A stretch of DNA of 64,000 nucleotides from Aurantimonas sp. 22II-16-19i (GTDB taxonomy: Bacteria; Pseudomonadota; Alphaproteobacteria; Rhizobiales; Rhizobiaceae). Below, piece after piece: positions 34,083-42,763 of the stretch. A program made the position numbers and the translations under genes. The stretch is taken from contig NZ_AQQS01000001.1 of the NCBI RefSeq assembly GCF_002088275.1, positions 1-64,000 on the forward strand. Reading direction: 5' to 3'. Numbering within the stretch: the first letter of the stretch is position 1; each line of letters opens with the position of its first letter. The notes under the pieces were generated by a model. It did not search any database. It was not told the DNA's origin and saw only the letters and a program-made list of their open reading frames with translations.

Positions 34083-34787
34083 TCAGCCGCGCGGCTTCAG
34101 GCTGGCGACGAGGTCGGCGAAGCGCTCGCCCTGGACCATGATGTGGACCTTCAGCTCGGCCTCGGCACGCTCGCCGTCCCCGGCGTTTATCGCGGCGACG
34201 ATCCGGCGGTGCTCGGCCAGCGACTGATGCATGCGCTGGGGCACCCGCAGCTGCAGCCGGCGAAAGGCCTTCAGCCGCTGGTGCAGGCGCCGCGCCTCGC
34301 CGGCGAGGAAGCCGTTGCCGCAGGCGCCGTAGATCGCATCGTGGAACCGCTCGTTCTCGTAATAGTAGTCGTCGGGCGCGTTGCGGGCCGCGGCGGCTTC
34401 GCAGGCGGCGAGCGCTCCCTCAAGCCGCGCCCGGCCGGCCGCATCGATGCGCCGCGCGGCCAGCCGCCCGGCCATCGCCTCGAGTTCCGCCATCACCTCG
34501 AACATCTCGACGAGATCGGCGAGCCCGGTCTCGCGCACGAAGGCGCCGCGATTGGGGATCTGCTCGACGAGCCCGGCCGATGCCAGCTGGTTGATCGCCT
34601 CGCGGACCGGGGTGCGCGAGACGCCGAAGCGCTTCGCCACCGCCTGCTCGTCGAGGCGCTCGCCGGCGCCCCGCTCGCCGGTGACGATCTCCTGCTCGAG
34701 AATGTCGCGGATGTCGCCGGACCTCGCCCGCCTCTCGGCCTGCCGGCGCGCGCCGGCCACGGATTGCCTCTCGGCCGTTTCGGTCAT
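34083..34787 (-). CDS. matR: GntR/FCD-family regulator of the malonate locus
   Basis: The 234-residue protein has an N-terminal winged helix (VAKRFGVSRTPVREAINQLA, about 50-69) and a C-terminal helical FCD effector domain with metal ligands in ENERFHDAIY and LAEHRRIV. It diverges from the malonate TRAP/matAB operon, the place of MatR in rhizobia, so it is probably a malonate-responsive repressor. Family and position are visible; the ligand is inference. A dyad in the 186-nt divergent gap is the likely operator. Confidence 0.83.
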   Translation of the reverse strand: MTETAERQSVAGARRQAERRARSGDIRDILEQEIVTGERGAGERLDEQAVAKRFGVSRTPVREAINQLASAGLVEQIPNRGAFVRETGLADLVEMFEVMAELEAMAGRLAARRIDAAGRARLEGALAACEAAAARNAPDDYYYENERFHDAIYGACGNGFLAGEARRLHQRLKAFRRLQLRVPQRMHQSLAEHRRIVAAINAGDGERAEAELKVHIMVQGERFADLVASLKPRG

Positions 34788-34858
34788 CTCGCCGCCTGTC
34801 CCGGCGCCTGCCGACCATCTGACGGTCGGGCTGTGGCTTTTGCGGTTTCCATCGGGTT

Positions 34859-34870
34859 ATCGTATACAAT
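34859..34870. promoter_or_regulatory. Probable GntR (MatR) operator
   Basis: ATCGTATACAAT is a near-palindrome centred on GTATAC, the form expected for FCD-type GntR proteins. It overlaps a possible -10 of the leftward matR promoter (TATACG, with TTGCAC 18 nt upstream). It lies just before the TTGACA of the rightward promoter, so one site could control both genes. Confidence 0.55.
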
Positions 34871-34874
34871 CTCC

Positions 34875-34903
34875 TTGACACGGTGTGCAAGCCGATGTTG
34901 GCT
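34875..34903 (+). promoter_or_regulatory. Putative promoter of the TRAP/mat operon
   Basis: A consensus -35 TTGACA (34875-34880) is followed after 17 nt by TTGGCT, a weak -10, about 70 nt before the dctP ATG. The GntR dyad abuts its upstream edge. The -35 is convincing; the -10 is not. Confidence 0.4.
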
Positions 34904-34973
34904 CCGATCAAGGCTTGGAGGAGCCTGGGGCTGTCTTGCGACACGTCTCCAACGAAAACGGGAGGAATGACAG

Positions 34974-35963
34974 ATGAAGAGATTGCTGCTTTCGACGATC
35001 TGCGGGCTCGCGCTCTGCGGCACCGCCCTCGCCCAGGACGTCACCCTACGCGCGTCGCACCAGTGGCCCGGCGGCAAGGGCGACGTGCGCGACGAGATGG
35101 TCCAGCTGATCGGCAAGGAACTCGAAAAGGCCAATGTCGGGGTCAAGCTGCAGGTGTTTCCGGGCGAGTCGCTGTTCAAGGCCAAGGACCAGTGGGGTGC
35201 CGTCACCAAGGGCCAGATCGACATGACGGCCTTCCCGCTGGATTACGCCTCCGGCCGCCATCCGGCCTTCTCGGCGACGCTGATGCCGGGCCTCGTCGGC
35301 AGCCACGAGCGCGCCCAGCGCCTGAACGATTCCGATTTCATGAAGGCGATCAAGGCCGAGGTCGAAGAGGCTGGGGCGATCGTCCTGTCCGACGCCTGGC
35401 TCGCCGGCGGCTTCGTCTCGTCGACGGAATGCATCACCTCGCCGGAGACCGCCAAGGGGCAGGTGCTGCGCGCCGCGGGTCCGGCCTTCGAAGAGATGCT
35501 GGTCGGTGCCGGATCGTCGATCTCGTCGATGCCGTCCTCGGAAATCTACACCGGCATGCAGCAGAACGTTCTGACCGGGGCCAACACCTCGTCGGGCTCG
35601 CTCATCTCCTATCGCATCTACGAGCTGGCCAAGTGCCTGACCGCGCCGGGCGAGAACGCGCTGTGGTTCATGTACGAGCCGATCCTGATGTCGAAGCGCT
35701 CCTTCGACCGGCTGAACGAAGAGCAGCAGAAGGCCGTCATGGCCGCCGGCCAGGCCGCCGAGGACTATTTCGCCGGGGAGGCCGAGAAGCTCGATAGCGA
35801 ACTCGTCGACGTCTACAAGGAGAACGGCGTCGAGGTGACGACGATGTCGAAGGAGAACTACGACGCCTGGCTGAAGATCGCCAAGGAGACCTCCTACAAG
35901 AACTTCGCCGAGAAGGTGCCGAACGGCCAGAAGCTGATCGACGACGCCCTCGCCGTCGAGTGA
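34974..35963 (+). CDS. dctP: TRAP transporter substrate-binding protein (malonate)
   Basis: The 329-residue periplasmic protein has a signal peptide cleaved after ALA-QD and a DctP-family binding domain (RASHQWPGGKGD, later ECITSPETAKGQVLRAAGP with the carboxylate-binding Arg). The operon with matA and matB points to malonate as the ligand; this is inference from context. GGGAGG precedes the ATG. A 13-bp hairpin separates it from the permease genes. Confidence 0.9.
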   Translation: MKRLLLSTICGLALCGTALAQDVTLRASHQWPGGKGDVRDEMVQLIGKELEKANVGVKLQVFPGESLFKAKDQWGAVTKGQIDMTAFPLDYASGRHPAFSATLMPGLVGSHERAQRLNDSDFMKAIKAEVEEAGAIVLSDAWLAGGFVSSTECITSPETAKGQVLRAAGPAFEEMLVGAGSSISSMPSSEIYTGMQQNVLTGANTSSGSLISYRIYELAKCLTAPGENALWFMYEPILMSKRSFDRLNEEQQKAVMAAGQAAEDYFAGEAEKLDSELVDVYKENGVEVTTMSKENYDAWLKIAKETSYKNFAEKVPNGQKLIDDALAVE

Positions 35964-35976
35964 ACGGCATGATCCT

Positions 35977-36007
35977 GCCGGGGTCGCGCATTGCGCGCGA
36001 TCCCGGC
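35977..36007 (+). repeat. Intercistronic hairpin between dctP and dctQ
   Basis: GCCGGGGTCGCGC pairs with GCGCGATCCCGGC over 13 positions (one G-T) around a 5-nt loop, 14 nt after the dctP stop and followed by no T-run. Such structures between a binding-protein gene and its permease genes usually protect the upstream message and give excess binding protein. Confidence 0.6.
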
Positions 36008-36075
36008 GACATCGGTTCGAGGGCCTCTTGCCCCTCCCGTGCGGCGACGCCGCATCCTTTCGGTCAGAATCCCTC

Positions 36076-36618
36076 ATGCGACTTTACATCTCGGTGATCT
36101 CGGCGATTTCGCGCGGCCTCGGCGTCCTCGCCGCCGCGCTGCTGTTTTCGGCCGTCCTCTCGGTCAGCCACATGGTGTTCGTGCGCTACGCGCTCGGCTG
36201 GTCGACGGTCTGGCAGACCGAATACACCGCCTACGCCATCGTCGCCGCCACCTTCCTCGGCGCCCCGTGGGTGCTGATCGTGCGCGGCCACGTCAATGTC
36301 GACATCCTGCAGCTCGCCGCCTCGGGGCCGGTGCGCCTCGTCATGCAGGTGCTCGCCGCGCTGTTTTCGCTGCTCTTCGTCGTGCTCCTCGCCTATGCTG
36401 GCTGGATCCATTTCGAGGAGGCCTGGAGCGGCGGCTGGACCAGCGAGACCGTCTGGGCGGTGCCGCTGTGGATGCCGCTTCTGCCGATGCCGGTCGGCAC
36501 GGTGATGCTGGCGCTCCAGTATGTCGCCGAAATCATGCGGCTGGTCATCGACGGCGCCGATCCGGTCGACCACGAGCCGGTTCTCTTTTCCGACACCACC
36601 GACGAGGCCCGCCCGTGA
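36076..36618 (+). CDS. dctQ: TRAP transporter small membrane subunit
   Basis: This 180-residue protein has four predicted helices (about 8-30, 45-65, 85-110, 130-155). The DctQ signature includes VFVRYALGWSTVWQTEYTAY and the APWVLIVRGHVNVDI loop. It pairs with DctM to form the sodium-driven TRAP permease. The stop overlaps the GTG start of dctM (GTGA). Confidence 0.9.
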   Translation: MRLYISVISAISRGLGVLAAALLFSAVLSVSHMVFVRYALGWSTVWQTEYTAYAIVAATFLGAPWVLIVRGHVNVDILQLAASGPVRLVMQVLAALFSLLFVVLLAYAGWIHFEEAWSGGWTSETVWAVPLWMPLLPMPVGTVMLALQYVAEIMRLVIDGADPVDHEPVLFSDTTDEARP

Positions 36619-37943
36619 CGCCGCTTTTCTCTGGCCTGGTGATGCTGGCCGCGCTGCTCGGCCTGCTCGCCATCGGCACGCCCATCGCCTTCTCCCTCGG
36701 CCTCGTCGCCATGGGAGCGCTCTACACCGTCTATGGCGGGTTCTTCCTGGAGACGATCGGCGAGCAGTTCTTCGGCTATCTCTCGCCCTTCAGCCTCGTC
36801 GCCGTGCCGATGTTCATCCTGATGGGCGCCGCCGTCGCCTCCTCGCCCGCCGGCAAGGACCTCTACGAGGCGCTCGACCGCTGGCTCAACCGGGTGCCGG
36901 GCGGCCTCGTCCTGTCCAATCTCGGCGCCTGCTCGATCTTCGCGGCTTTGTCCGGCTCCTCGCCCGCCACCTGCGCGGCGATCGGCAAGATGGGCATCCC
37001 GGAGATGCGCCAGCGCGGCTATCCGGCGGAGATCGCCGCCGGCTCCATCGCCGCGGGCGGCACCCTCGGCATCCTGATCCCGCCCTCGGTGACGATGATC
37101 GTCTACGGCATCGCGACCGAAACCTCGATCGGCCGCCTGTTCCTCGCGGGGCTGCTGCCGGGCCTGATGCTGACGATCTTCTTCATGGCCTGGACGATCA
37201 TCGCCTGCAAACGGCGCGGCCTCGGCCTGTCGGAGCTCACCCAGAGCTTCACGATGCGCGAGCGCTTCTCGGCGCTGCCCCGGGTCCTTCCCTTCCTCGC
37301 CATCATCGTCGGCGTCCTCTGGGTGCTCTATGGCGGCGTCGCGACGCCGTCGGAGGCCGCCGGCGTCGGCGCGCTGTTCTGTCTGGTCCTCGTCGCGGTG
37401 GTCTACGGCGTGTTCTCGCGGGCCTGGAAGTTCTCCTCGATGAACGTGATCTTCCGCGACACGCTCAAGGAGAGCGTGATGATCATGCTGATCATCGGCG
37501 CGGCGGATCTCTTCGCCTTCGCCCTCTCCTCGATGTTCATCACCCAGTCCATCGCCGAGGCCATCGCCTCGATGGACGTGAACCGCTGGGTGCTGATGGC
37601 GGTGATCAACCTGTTCCTGCTGGTCGCCGGCTTCTTCCTGCCGCCGGTGGGCGTCATCCTGATGACCGCGCCGATCCTCCTGCCGATCATCACCAATGCC
37701 GGCTTCGACCCCTACTGGTTCGCGGTGATCCTGACGATCAACATGGAGATCGGCCTGATCACCCCGCCGGTCGGCCTCAACCTCTACGTCATCAACGGCA
37801 TCGCGCCGGACATCTCGCTCGCCCAAATTCTGCGCGGATCGCTGCCTTATGTCCTGTGCATGATGCTGGGCATCGTCGTGCTCTGCCTGTTTCCGCAGAT
37901 CGCGCTGTTCCTGCCGGACTATGTGATGGGAGCTGCCAGATGA
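36615..37943 (+). CDS. dctM: TRAP transporter large membrane subunit
   Basis: The 442-residue polytopic protein (about 12-13 helices) belongs to the DctM/DedA-TRAP family, with FILMGAAVASSPAGKDLYEAL, LSGSSPATCAAIGKMGIPEM and GILIPPSVTMIVYGI. It starts at GTG 36615, overlapping dctQ, and ends overlapping matA (ATGA). With DctP and DctQ it imports the dicarboxylate, probably malonate. Confidence 0.93.
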   Translation: MTPLFSGLVMLAALLGLLAIGTPIAFSLGLVAMGALYTVYGGFFLETIGEQFFGYLSPFSLVAVPMFILMGAAVASSPAGKDLYEALDRWLNRVPGGLVLSNLGACSIFAALSGSSPATCAAIGKMGIPEMRQRGYPAEIAAGSIAAGGTLGILIPPSVTMIVYGIATETSIGRLFLAGLLPGLMLTIFFMAWTIIACKRRGLGLSELTQSFTMRERFSALPRVLPFLAIIVGVLWVLYGGVATPSEAAGVGALFCLVLVAVVYGVFSRAWKFSSMNVIFRDTLKESVMIMLIIGAADLFAFALSSMFITQSIAEAIASMDVNRWVLMAVINLFLLVAGFFLPPVGVILMTAPILLPIITNAGFDPYWFAVILTINMEIGLITPPVGLNLYVINGIAPDISLAQILRGSLPYVLCMMLGIVVLCLFPQIALFLPDYVMGAAR

Positions 37944-39295
37944 GCCGTGTATCCCTGTTATCCGACCTGTTGAGTTCCATCGGCGCCAGGTCCTGGTTCG
38001 CCGGCGACGAGGCGCCGCGCAGCGTCGAGGTGCCGGAGATCGCCGCCTCGTGCCATCGGCTCGTGTCCTCGCGGGGCGAGGCGACCGGCGTCAGGATGGC
38101 GGCCGACATCATCAACGGCGTGCGGGCCCTCGACGACAAGGGCATCAAGCGCTTCTTCCACATGCTGGCCGAGGAGTTCTCGCCCGATCCCGCCGACCTC
38201 GCCGCCGCCGCCACGGCCTATGCCGCCGATCCGACGCCGCAGGCCCTCGCCCGGCTGCAGCACGTCGCCGAGCCGCCGCGCCAGGAGCTGTTCCGGCGGC
38301 TCAATCTCGCCCCCGGCGGCACTGCCGAGCTGGTCAAGCTGCGCGAGCGGCTGCTGCCGCTCTGCCGCAAGGATCCGGCCCGCCTCGGCCCGGTCGACAC
38401 CGACCTGAAGCATCTGTTCCAGTCGTGGTTCAACCGCGGCTTCCTGATGCTGCGGCCGATCGACTGGAACACGCCGGCCTCGATCCTCGAGAGGATCATC
38501 CACTACGAGGCCGTCCACGCCATCGGCAACTGGGACGAGCTGCGCCAGCGCCTCGCCCCCGCCGACCGGCGCTGCTTCGCCTTCTTCCATCCCTCGATCC
38601 CGGACGACCCGCTGATCTTCGTCGAGGTGGCGCTGACCGGCGAGATCCCGGCCTCGATCGCCACCGTGCTCGATCCCGACCGGCCGCAGATCGCCGCCGA
38701 AGACGCGGACACGGCGGTGTTCTATTCGATCTCCAACTGCCACAAGGGCCTCGCCAGCGTCTCCTTCGGCTCGTTCCTGATCAAGCAGGTGGCCGAGGAT
38801 CTGAAGGAGCACTTCCCGAACCTGAAGACCTTCGTGACCCTGTCGCCCGCTCCCGGCTTCGCCGCCTGGGTCGAGGCGCTGCCGGCGGAGCTGCGCGACC
38901 GCCTGGAGCCGGCGGAGAAGCGCGCGATCGAGGTGATCGCAACGCCCGACTGGCAGGCCGATCCCACGGCCGTCGAGGAGATCCGGGCCGGCATGCTGTC
39001 GCTTGCCGCGCGCTACTTCCTGCGGGCCAAGCGCGGCGACGGCCAGCCGCAGGATCCGGTCGCCCGCTTCCATCTCGGCAACGGCGCGATCCTCAACCGG
39101 ATCATGCATCTCGGGGATCCGTCGCGGCGCGGCCTCTCCCAGGCGCATGGGCTGATGGTGAACTATCTCTACGACCTGCCGAGGGTCGAGCAGCGCCACG
39201 AGGCCTATGCGGCCGAGGGCGAGATCGCCGCCAGCCGGGCGGTGACGAACCTCCTGCCCGGCCGCAGCGGACATACATTGAAGGACGTCGCATGA
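37940..39295 (+). CDS. matA: Malonyl-CoA decarboxylase
   Basis: The 451-residue cytoplasmic enzyme converts malonyl-CoA to acetyl-CoA and CO2. The N-terminal helical domain (about 1-170) is followed by the GNAT-like catalytic domain with FVEVALTGEIPASI, FYSISNCHKGLASVSFG, FVTLSPAPGF and the catalytic-His region RFHLGNGAILNRIMHLGD. It overlaps dctM and matB by 4 nt each, so transport, activation and decarboxylation are co-translated. Confidence 0.95.
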   Translation: MSRVSLLSDLLSSIGARSWFAGDEAPRSVEVPEIAASCHRLVSSRGEATGVRMAADIINGVRALDDKGIKRFFHMLAEEFSPDPADLAAAATAYAADPTPQALARLQHVAEPPRQELFRRLNLAPGGTAELVKLRERLLPLCRKDPARLGPVDTDLKHLFQSWFNRGFLMLRPIDWNTPASILERIIHYEAVHAIGNWDELRQRLAPADRRCFAFFHPSIPDDPLIFVEVALTGEIPASIATVLDPDRPQIAAEDADTAVFYSISNCHKGLASVSFGSFLIKQVAEDLKEHFPNLKTFVTLSPAPGFAAWVEALPAELRDRLEPAEKRAIEVIATPDWQADPTAVEEIRAGMLSLAARYFLRAKRGDGQPQDPVARFHLGNGAILNRIMHLGDPSRRGLSQAHGLMVNYLYDLPRVEQRHEAYAAEGEIAASRAVTNLLPGRSGHTLKDVA

Positions 39296-40821
39296 CCAAC
39301 ACGCTTTTCGACGGGCTGCTGGCGGCCGGACGCAGCGACCCGGACCGCCGCTTCGCGCTCCTGCCGGACGGCCGCCACTACACCTATGGCGACGTCGAGG
39401 CCGTCTCGGCGCGCTTCGCCAACGTCCTTGCCGGGCTCGATCTGAAGCCGGGCGACCGGGTCGCCGTCCAGGTCGAGAAGTCCATCGAGGCGCTGATGCT
39501 GTATCTCGCCACGGTGCGCGCCGGCGGCGTGTTCCTGCCGCTGAACACCGCCTACACGCCCGCCGAGATCGAGTATTTCCTCACCGACGCCAGACCCGCC
39601 GTCTTCGTCTGCGATCCGAGGAAACGCGAGCAGCTGGAGCCGATCGCCGCCGCCGCCGGGGCGGCCATCGAGACGCTCGGCGTCTGGCGCTCGCCGGACG
39701 AGAGCGCCGGCTCGCTCAGCGACAAGGCCCTGTCCGCCAGCGAACGGTTCGCCACGGTGGAACGCGGTCCGGACGATCTCGCCGCGATCCTCTACACCTC
39801 GGGCACGACGGGGCGCTCCAAGGGCGCCATGCTGACCCATGCGAACCTCCTCTCCAACGCCGAGGTGCTGCGCGACACCTGGCGCTTCACCTCCGACGAC
39901 GTGCTGCTGCACGTCCTGCCGATCTTCCACACCCACGGTCTGTTCGTCGCCTCCAACACGGCGATGATCGCCGGCGCCGGTCTGATCTTCCTCGGCAAGT
40001 TCGATCCGGACATCGTGTTCGAATATCTGCCCCAGTCAACGTCGATGATGGGCGTGCCGACCTTCTACACCCGGCTTCTCGCCGACGAGCGGCTGAACCG
40101 GGAGGCGACCGCCCACATGCGGCTGTTCACCTCGGGCTCGGCGCCGCTCCTCGCCGAGACGCACCGCGCTTTCGAGGCGGCGACCGGCCAGCGCATCCTC
40201 GAGCGCTACGGCATGACCGAGACCAACATGAACACGTCCAACCCCTATGACGGCGACCGGCGCGCCGGGACGGTGGGCTTCCCGCTCGAGGGCACGGAGC
40301 TGCGCATTGCCGATCCGGACACGGGCAGGATCCTGGCCGAGGGCGAGATCGGCGTCATCGAGGTGAAGGGGCCGAACGTCTTTGCCGGCTACTGGCAGAT
40401 GCCGGAGAAGACCGCCTCGGAGTTCCGCGCCGACGGCTTCTTCATCACCGGCGACCTCGGCTTCGTCGACAGGGACGGCTACGTCACCATCGTCGGCCGG
40501 GGCAAGGACCTCGTCATCACCGGCGGCTACAACGTCTATCCGAAGGAAGTCGAGCTGGTCATCGACGAGCTTCCGGGCGTCGTCGAGAGCGCCGTGATCG
40601 GCGTGCCGCACAAGGATTTCGGCGAGGGCGTGGTCGCCTGCGTGGTGGCCAAGGAGCGGCTTGAGGAAGAGGCGGTGATCGGCGCGCTGCAGGACAGGCT
40701 GGCGCGGTTCAAGCAGCCCAAGCGCATCGTCTTCCTCGACGAACTGCCGCGCAACACCATGGGCAAGGTGCAGAAGAACGTCCTGCGCGAGGCATACAAG
40801 GACCTCCTCGGCGGGGCCTGA
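39292..40821 (+). CDS. matB: Malonyl-CoA synthetase
   Basis: This 509-residue ANL-superfamily ligase has the P-loop AILYTSGTTGRSKGAMLTH (about 165-183), ERYGMTETNMN, the hinge GRGKDLVITGGYNVYP and the C-terminal catalytic Lys in PRNTMGKVQKNVL. MatB activates malonate with ATP and CoA. Length and motifs are those of rhizobial MatB, and coupling to matA fixes the assignment. Confidence 0.95.
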   Translation: MTNTLFDGLLAAGRSDPDRRFALLPDGRHYTYGDVEAVSARFANVLAGLDLKPGDRVAVQVEKSIEALMLYLATVRAGGVFLPLNTAYTPAEIEYFLTDARPAVFVCDPRKREQLEPIAAAAGAAIETLGVWRSPDESAGSLSDKALSASERFATVERGPDDLAAILYTSGTTGRSKGAMLTHANLLSNAEVLRDTWRFTSDDVLLHVLPIFHTHGLFVASNTAMIAGAGLIFLGKFDPDIVFEYLPQSTSMMGVPTFYTRLLADERLNREATAHMRLFTSGSAPLLAETHRAFEAATGQRILERYGMTETNMNTSNPYDGDRRAGTVGFPLEGTELRIADPDTGRILAEGEIGVIEVKGPNVFAGYWQMPEKTASEFRADGFFITGDLGFVDRDGYVTIVGRGKDLVITGGYNVYPKEVELVIDELPGVVESAVIGVPHKDFGEGVVACVVAKERLEEEAVIGALQDRLARFKQPKRIVFLDELPRNTMGKVQKNVLREAYKDLLGGA

Positions 40822-40823
40822 CG

Positions 40824-40844
40824 CGCTCCCGCGTGGCGGGAGCG
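40824..40844. terminator. Hairpin between matB and the convergent FUSC gene
   Basis: CGCTCCCGC/GCGGGAGCG forms a perfect 9-bp stem with a GTG loop immediately after the matB stop. No T-run follows. It probably serves both converging transcripts. Confidence 0.5.
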
Positions 40845-40857
40845 GCGACGGGCGTCG

Positions 40858-41787
40858 TCACCCCTGCAGCGCCTTCAGCGCCTCCGGCTTGACGAACCAC
40901 AGGACGAGGGCGCCGAGGGCGGCGAGGATGCCGGTCATCACCGCCGCCGCGCCCATCGTCGCCAGCCGCTCGAAGGCGAGCGTGTCGAGGTCGGTCGCGA
41001 GGTTGAGGAAGGCGAGGACGGTGATCGTCAGGCAGGTGATGAAGCCGGCGTAGCTCTGGGGCAGGATGCGGAAGCCGATCGGCAGCGCGACGACGCCGAG
41101 CGGCGCGATCCACCAGGGATCCGGGGCGACGAGCCCCATCAGGAACACCACCAGGGTTCCGACGACGGTGCCGACGCCGCGCTGAAAGGTGCGCGAGAAC
41201 AGCTGGCCGTGGGGCGGCAGGCAGAGCGCCACGAAGGTCAGCGGGAACCAGAAGCCGTGGGCGCCGAAATAGCGGCTGCCGACATAGACCGAGATGGCGA
41301 GGCCGGTGGCGAAGACCACCCCGAAGACCGTCGAATACTGGCCGGACTCGGCTTCTTCCGCTCCCATCGTCGCCGACAGGCCGGCGAGCCGGGTCACCCC
41401 GAGGCTCCACGCCATCGACAGGCAGTAGACGACGAAGAGCGCCTCGGGCCGGTCCGCCGGCATGAGGGCGCTGGTAAAGATCGTCCAGAAGATCAGGCCC
41501 CGGATCACCGGTCTCGCAAAGCCGTAATGGCCGGCGGCCGCGGCGGCGAGCCCGACCGTCGGCGCGACGAGGAGCGCCATGTCGGGGTTGCCGAGGCAGA
41601 CGAAGCCGGCAAGGCCGGTGGAGAAGACGATGAGCCCGGCGCTGCCGGTCCGCACGTCCTTGGCGGCGAGATAGGCCGACATCGCAGCGATCAGCGCGGC
41701 GATGGCGAGCTTGCCGAACAGGATGCCGGCGACCACCGGCGGCAGCGCCGCCGCGAGCAGCGTCGCGCCGACGGCCTTCCACGGCAT
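40858..41787 (-). CDS. FUSC-family membrane protein (putative aromatic-acid exporter)
   Basis: The 309-residue protein has about ten hydrophobic helices in two sets, as in FUSC/YccS-type putative efflux proteins; VGTVVGTLVVFLMGL with the preceding QRG is typical. Substrate unknown. The ATG at 41787 has no ribosome-binding site. An in-frame CTG at 41850, 7 nt after a strong AAGGAGG, would add 21 residues and may be the true start. It converges on matB and is not part of the malonate operon. Confidence 0.72.
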   Translation of the reverse strand: MPWKAVGATLLAAALPPVVAGILFGKLAIAALIAAMSAYLAAKDVRTGSAGLIVFSTGLAGFVCLGNPDMALLVAPTVGLAAAAAGHYGFARPVIRGLIFWTIFTSALMPADRPEALFVVYCLSMAWSLGVTRLAGLSATMGAEEAESGQYSTVFGVVFATGLAISVYVGSRYFGAHGFWFPLTFVALCLPPHGQLFSRTFQRGVGTVVGTLVVFLMGLVAPDPWWIAPLGVVALPIGFRILPQSYAGFITCLTITVLAFLNLATDLDTLAFERLATMGAAAVMTGILAALGALVLWFVKPEALKALQG

Positions 41788-42051
41788 CGGGTCGCCGGAG
41801 AGGCTGACGAGATCCAGGACATGGCGCTTGGCTCGGGTCGCCAGTGACAGCTGACGTCCTCCTTCTCATGGCGGGCGCTTCCCCAACGCATTGCAGGCAA
41901 GGGAGTTGCCGGGAGCCGATTGACGAGCCTCCCCGGGTTCACGACGAAGAGCGGGTGCGCGCCGCACGACGCGCGCCGGGGCCGTCCGTCACCTCACCAT
42001 GCGGCTGCGCGGCCGGAGCGCCAAGTACACAGCGCCGCCCGTGGGGGGCGC

Positions 42052-42663
42052 TCAGCCGGGATAGATCCACTGTTCCGGGACACGGGCCTCGAAGCGCTCG
42101 CCGGCCGCGATCGTTCCGGGTTTCTCGACCCAGGCGACGAGGCCGCGCCGCTTCCTCGCCGCCTGGACGAAGCCGAGCTCGACATCCATGCCGCCGCCGG
42201 CCCGTTCGGCGACGGCCCGGCCGGCAATGCGGCACGGGCCGTTGTCGCCGTCGATCTTCAGCGTCACGCCGTTCTCGAAGAACAGAAGCGTGCGCGGCGG
42301 CAGCCAGGTCAGCTGGGGAATGCCTTCGACGAGGATATTGCCGCCGATCCATTCGGGCTCGAGCCGCGCGATGCCGAGGGTTGCGGCGATGGCGGCCAGT
42401 TCGTCGGGAGCCAGGATCGAAAGCTGGCGCTCGTTGCGCATCTCGGTGCCGCGTTCATACCAGGGCTCGCGCCCGCCGCTCCTGCGCGTCAGCCCGCCGT
42501 GGCGGTCCCCTGCGATGCCCTCGTAGCCGAGTTCGAGCTGCGTCACCGCGCTGGTCTCGAAGCCTTCGCCGGGGGTCCGGTAGAGGCCGGCGACCCGGCC
42601 GTCCAGCCGGCGCGCCTTGGTGATGTCCGGCAGATGGAAGACGGGCAGCGTCGCCTGGCTCAT
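42052..42663 (-). CDS. MOSC-domain protein
   Basis: The 203-residue protein has the MOSC core: GIAGDRHGGLTRRSGGREPW, then SILAPDELAAIAATLGI, EWIGGNILVEG and the conserved molybdopterin-region Cys in GDNGPCRIAGRAV. MOSC domains move or bind a sulfur/molybdenum-cofactor group. GAGGGAA lies upstream of the ATG at 42663. A molybdenum-hydroxylase maturation set lies 0.9 kb upstream on the same strand, which fits the theme. Confidence 0.85.
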   Translation of the reverse strand: MSQATLPVFHLPDITKARRLDGRVAGLYRTPGEGFETSAVTQLELGYEGIAGDRHGGLTRRSGGREPWYERGTEMRNERQLSILAPDELAAIAATLGIARLEPEWIGGNILVEGIPQLTWLPPRTLLFFENGVTLKIDGDNGPCRIAGRAVAERAGGGMDVELGFVQAARKRRGLVAWVEKPGTIAAGERFEARVPEQWIYPG

Positions 42664-42763
42664 GATCGGGTTCCCTCGAATGCGGATCGAAGGTTTGTCG
42701 CCCATCGGCCCGTTCGGGACAAGTCCGGCGTCACGCTGCGAGAGGACCAATCGGCGCCCCGGC

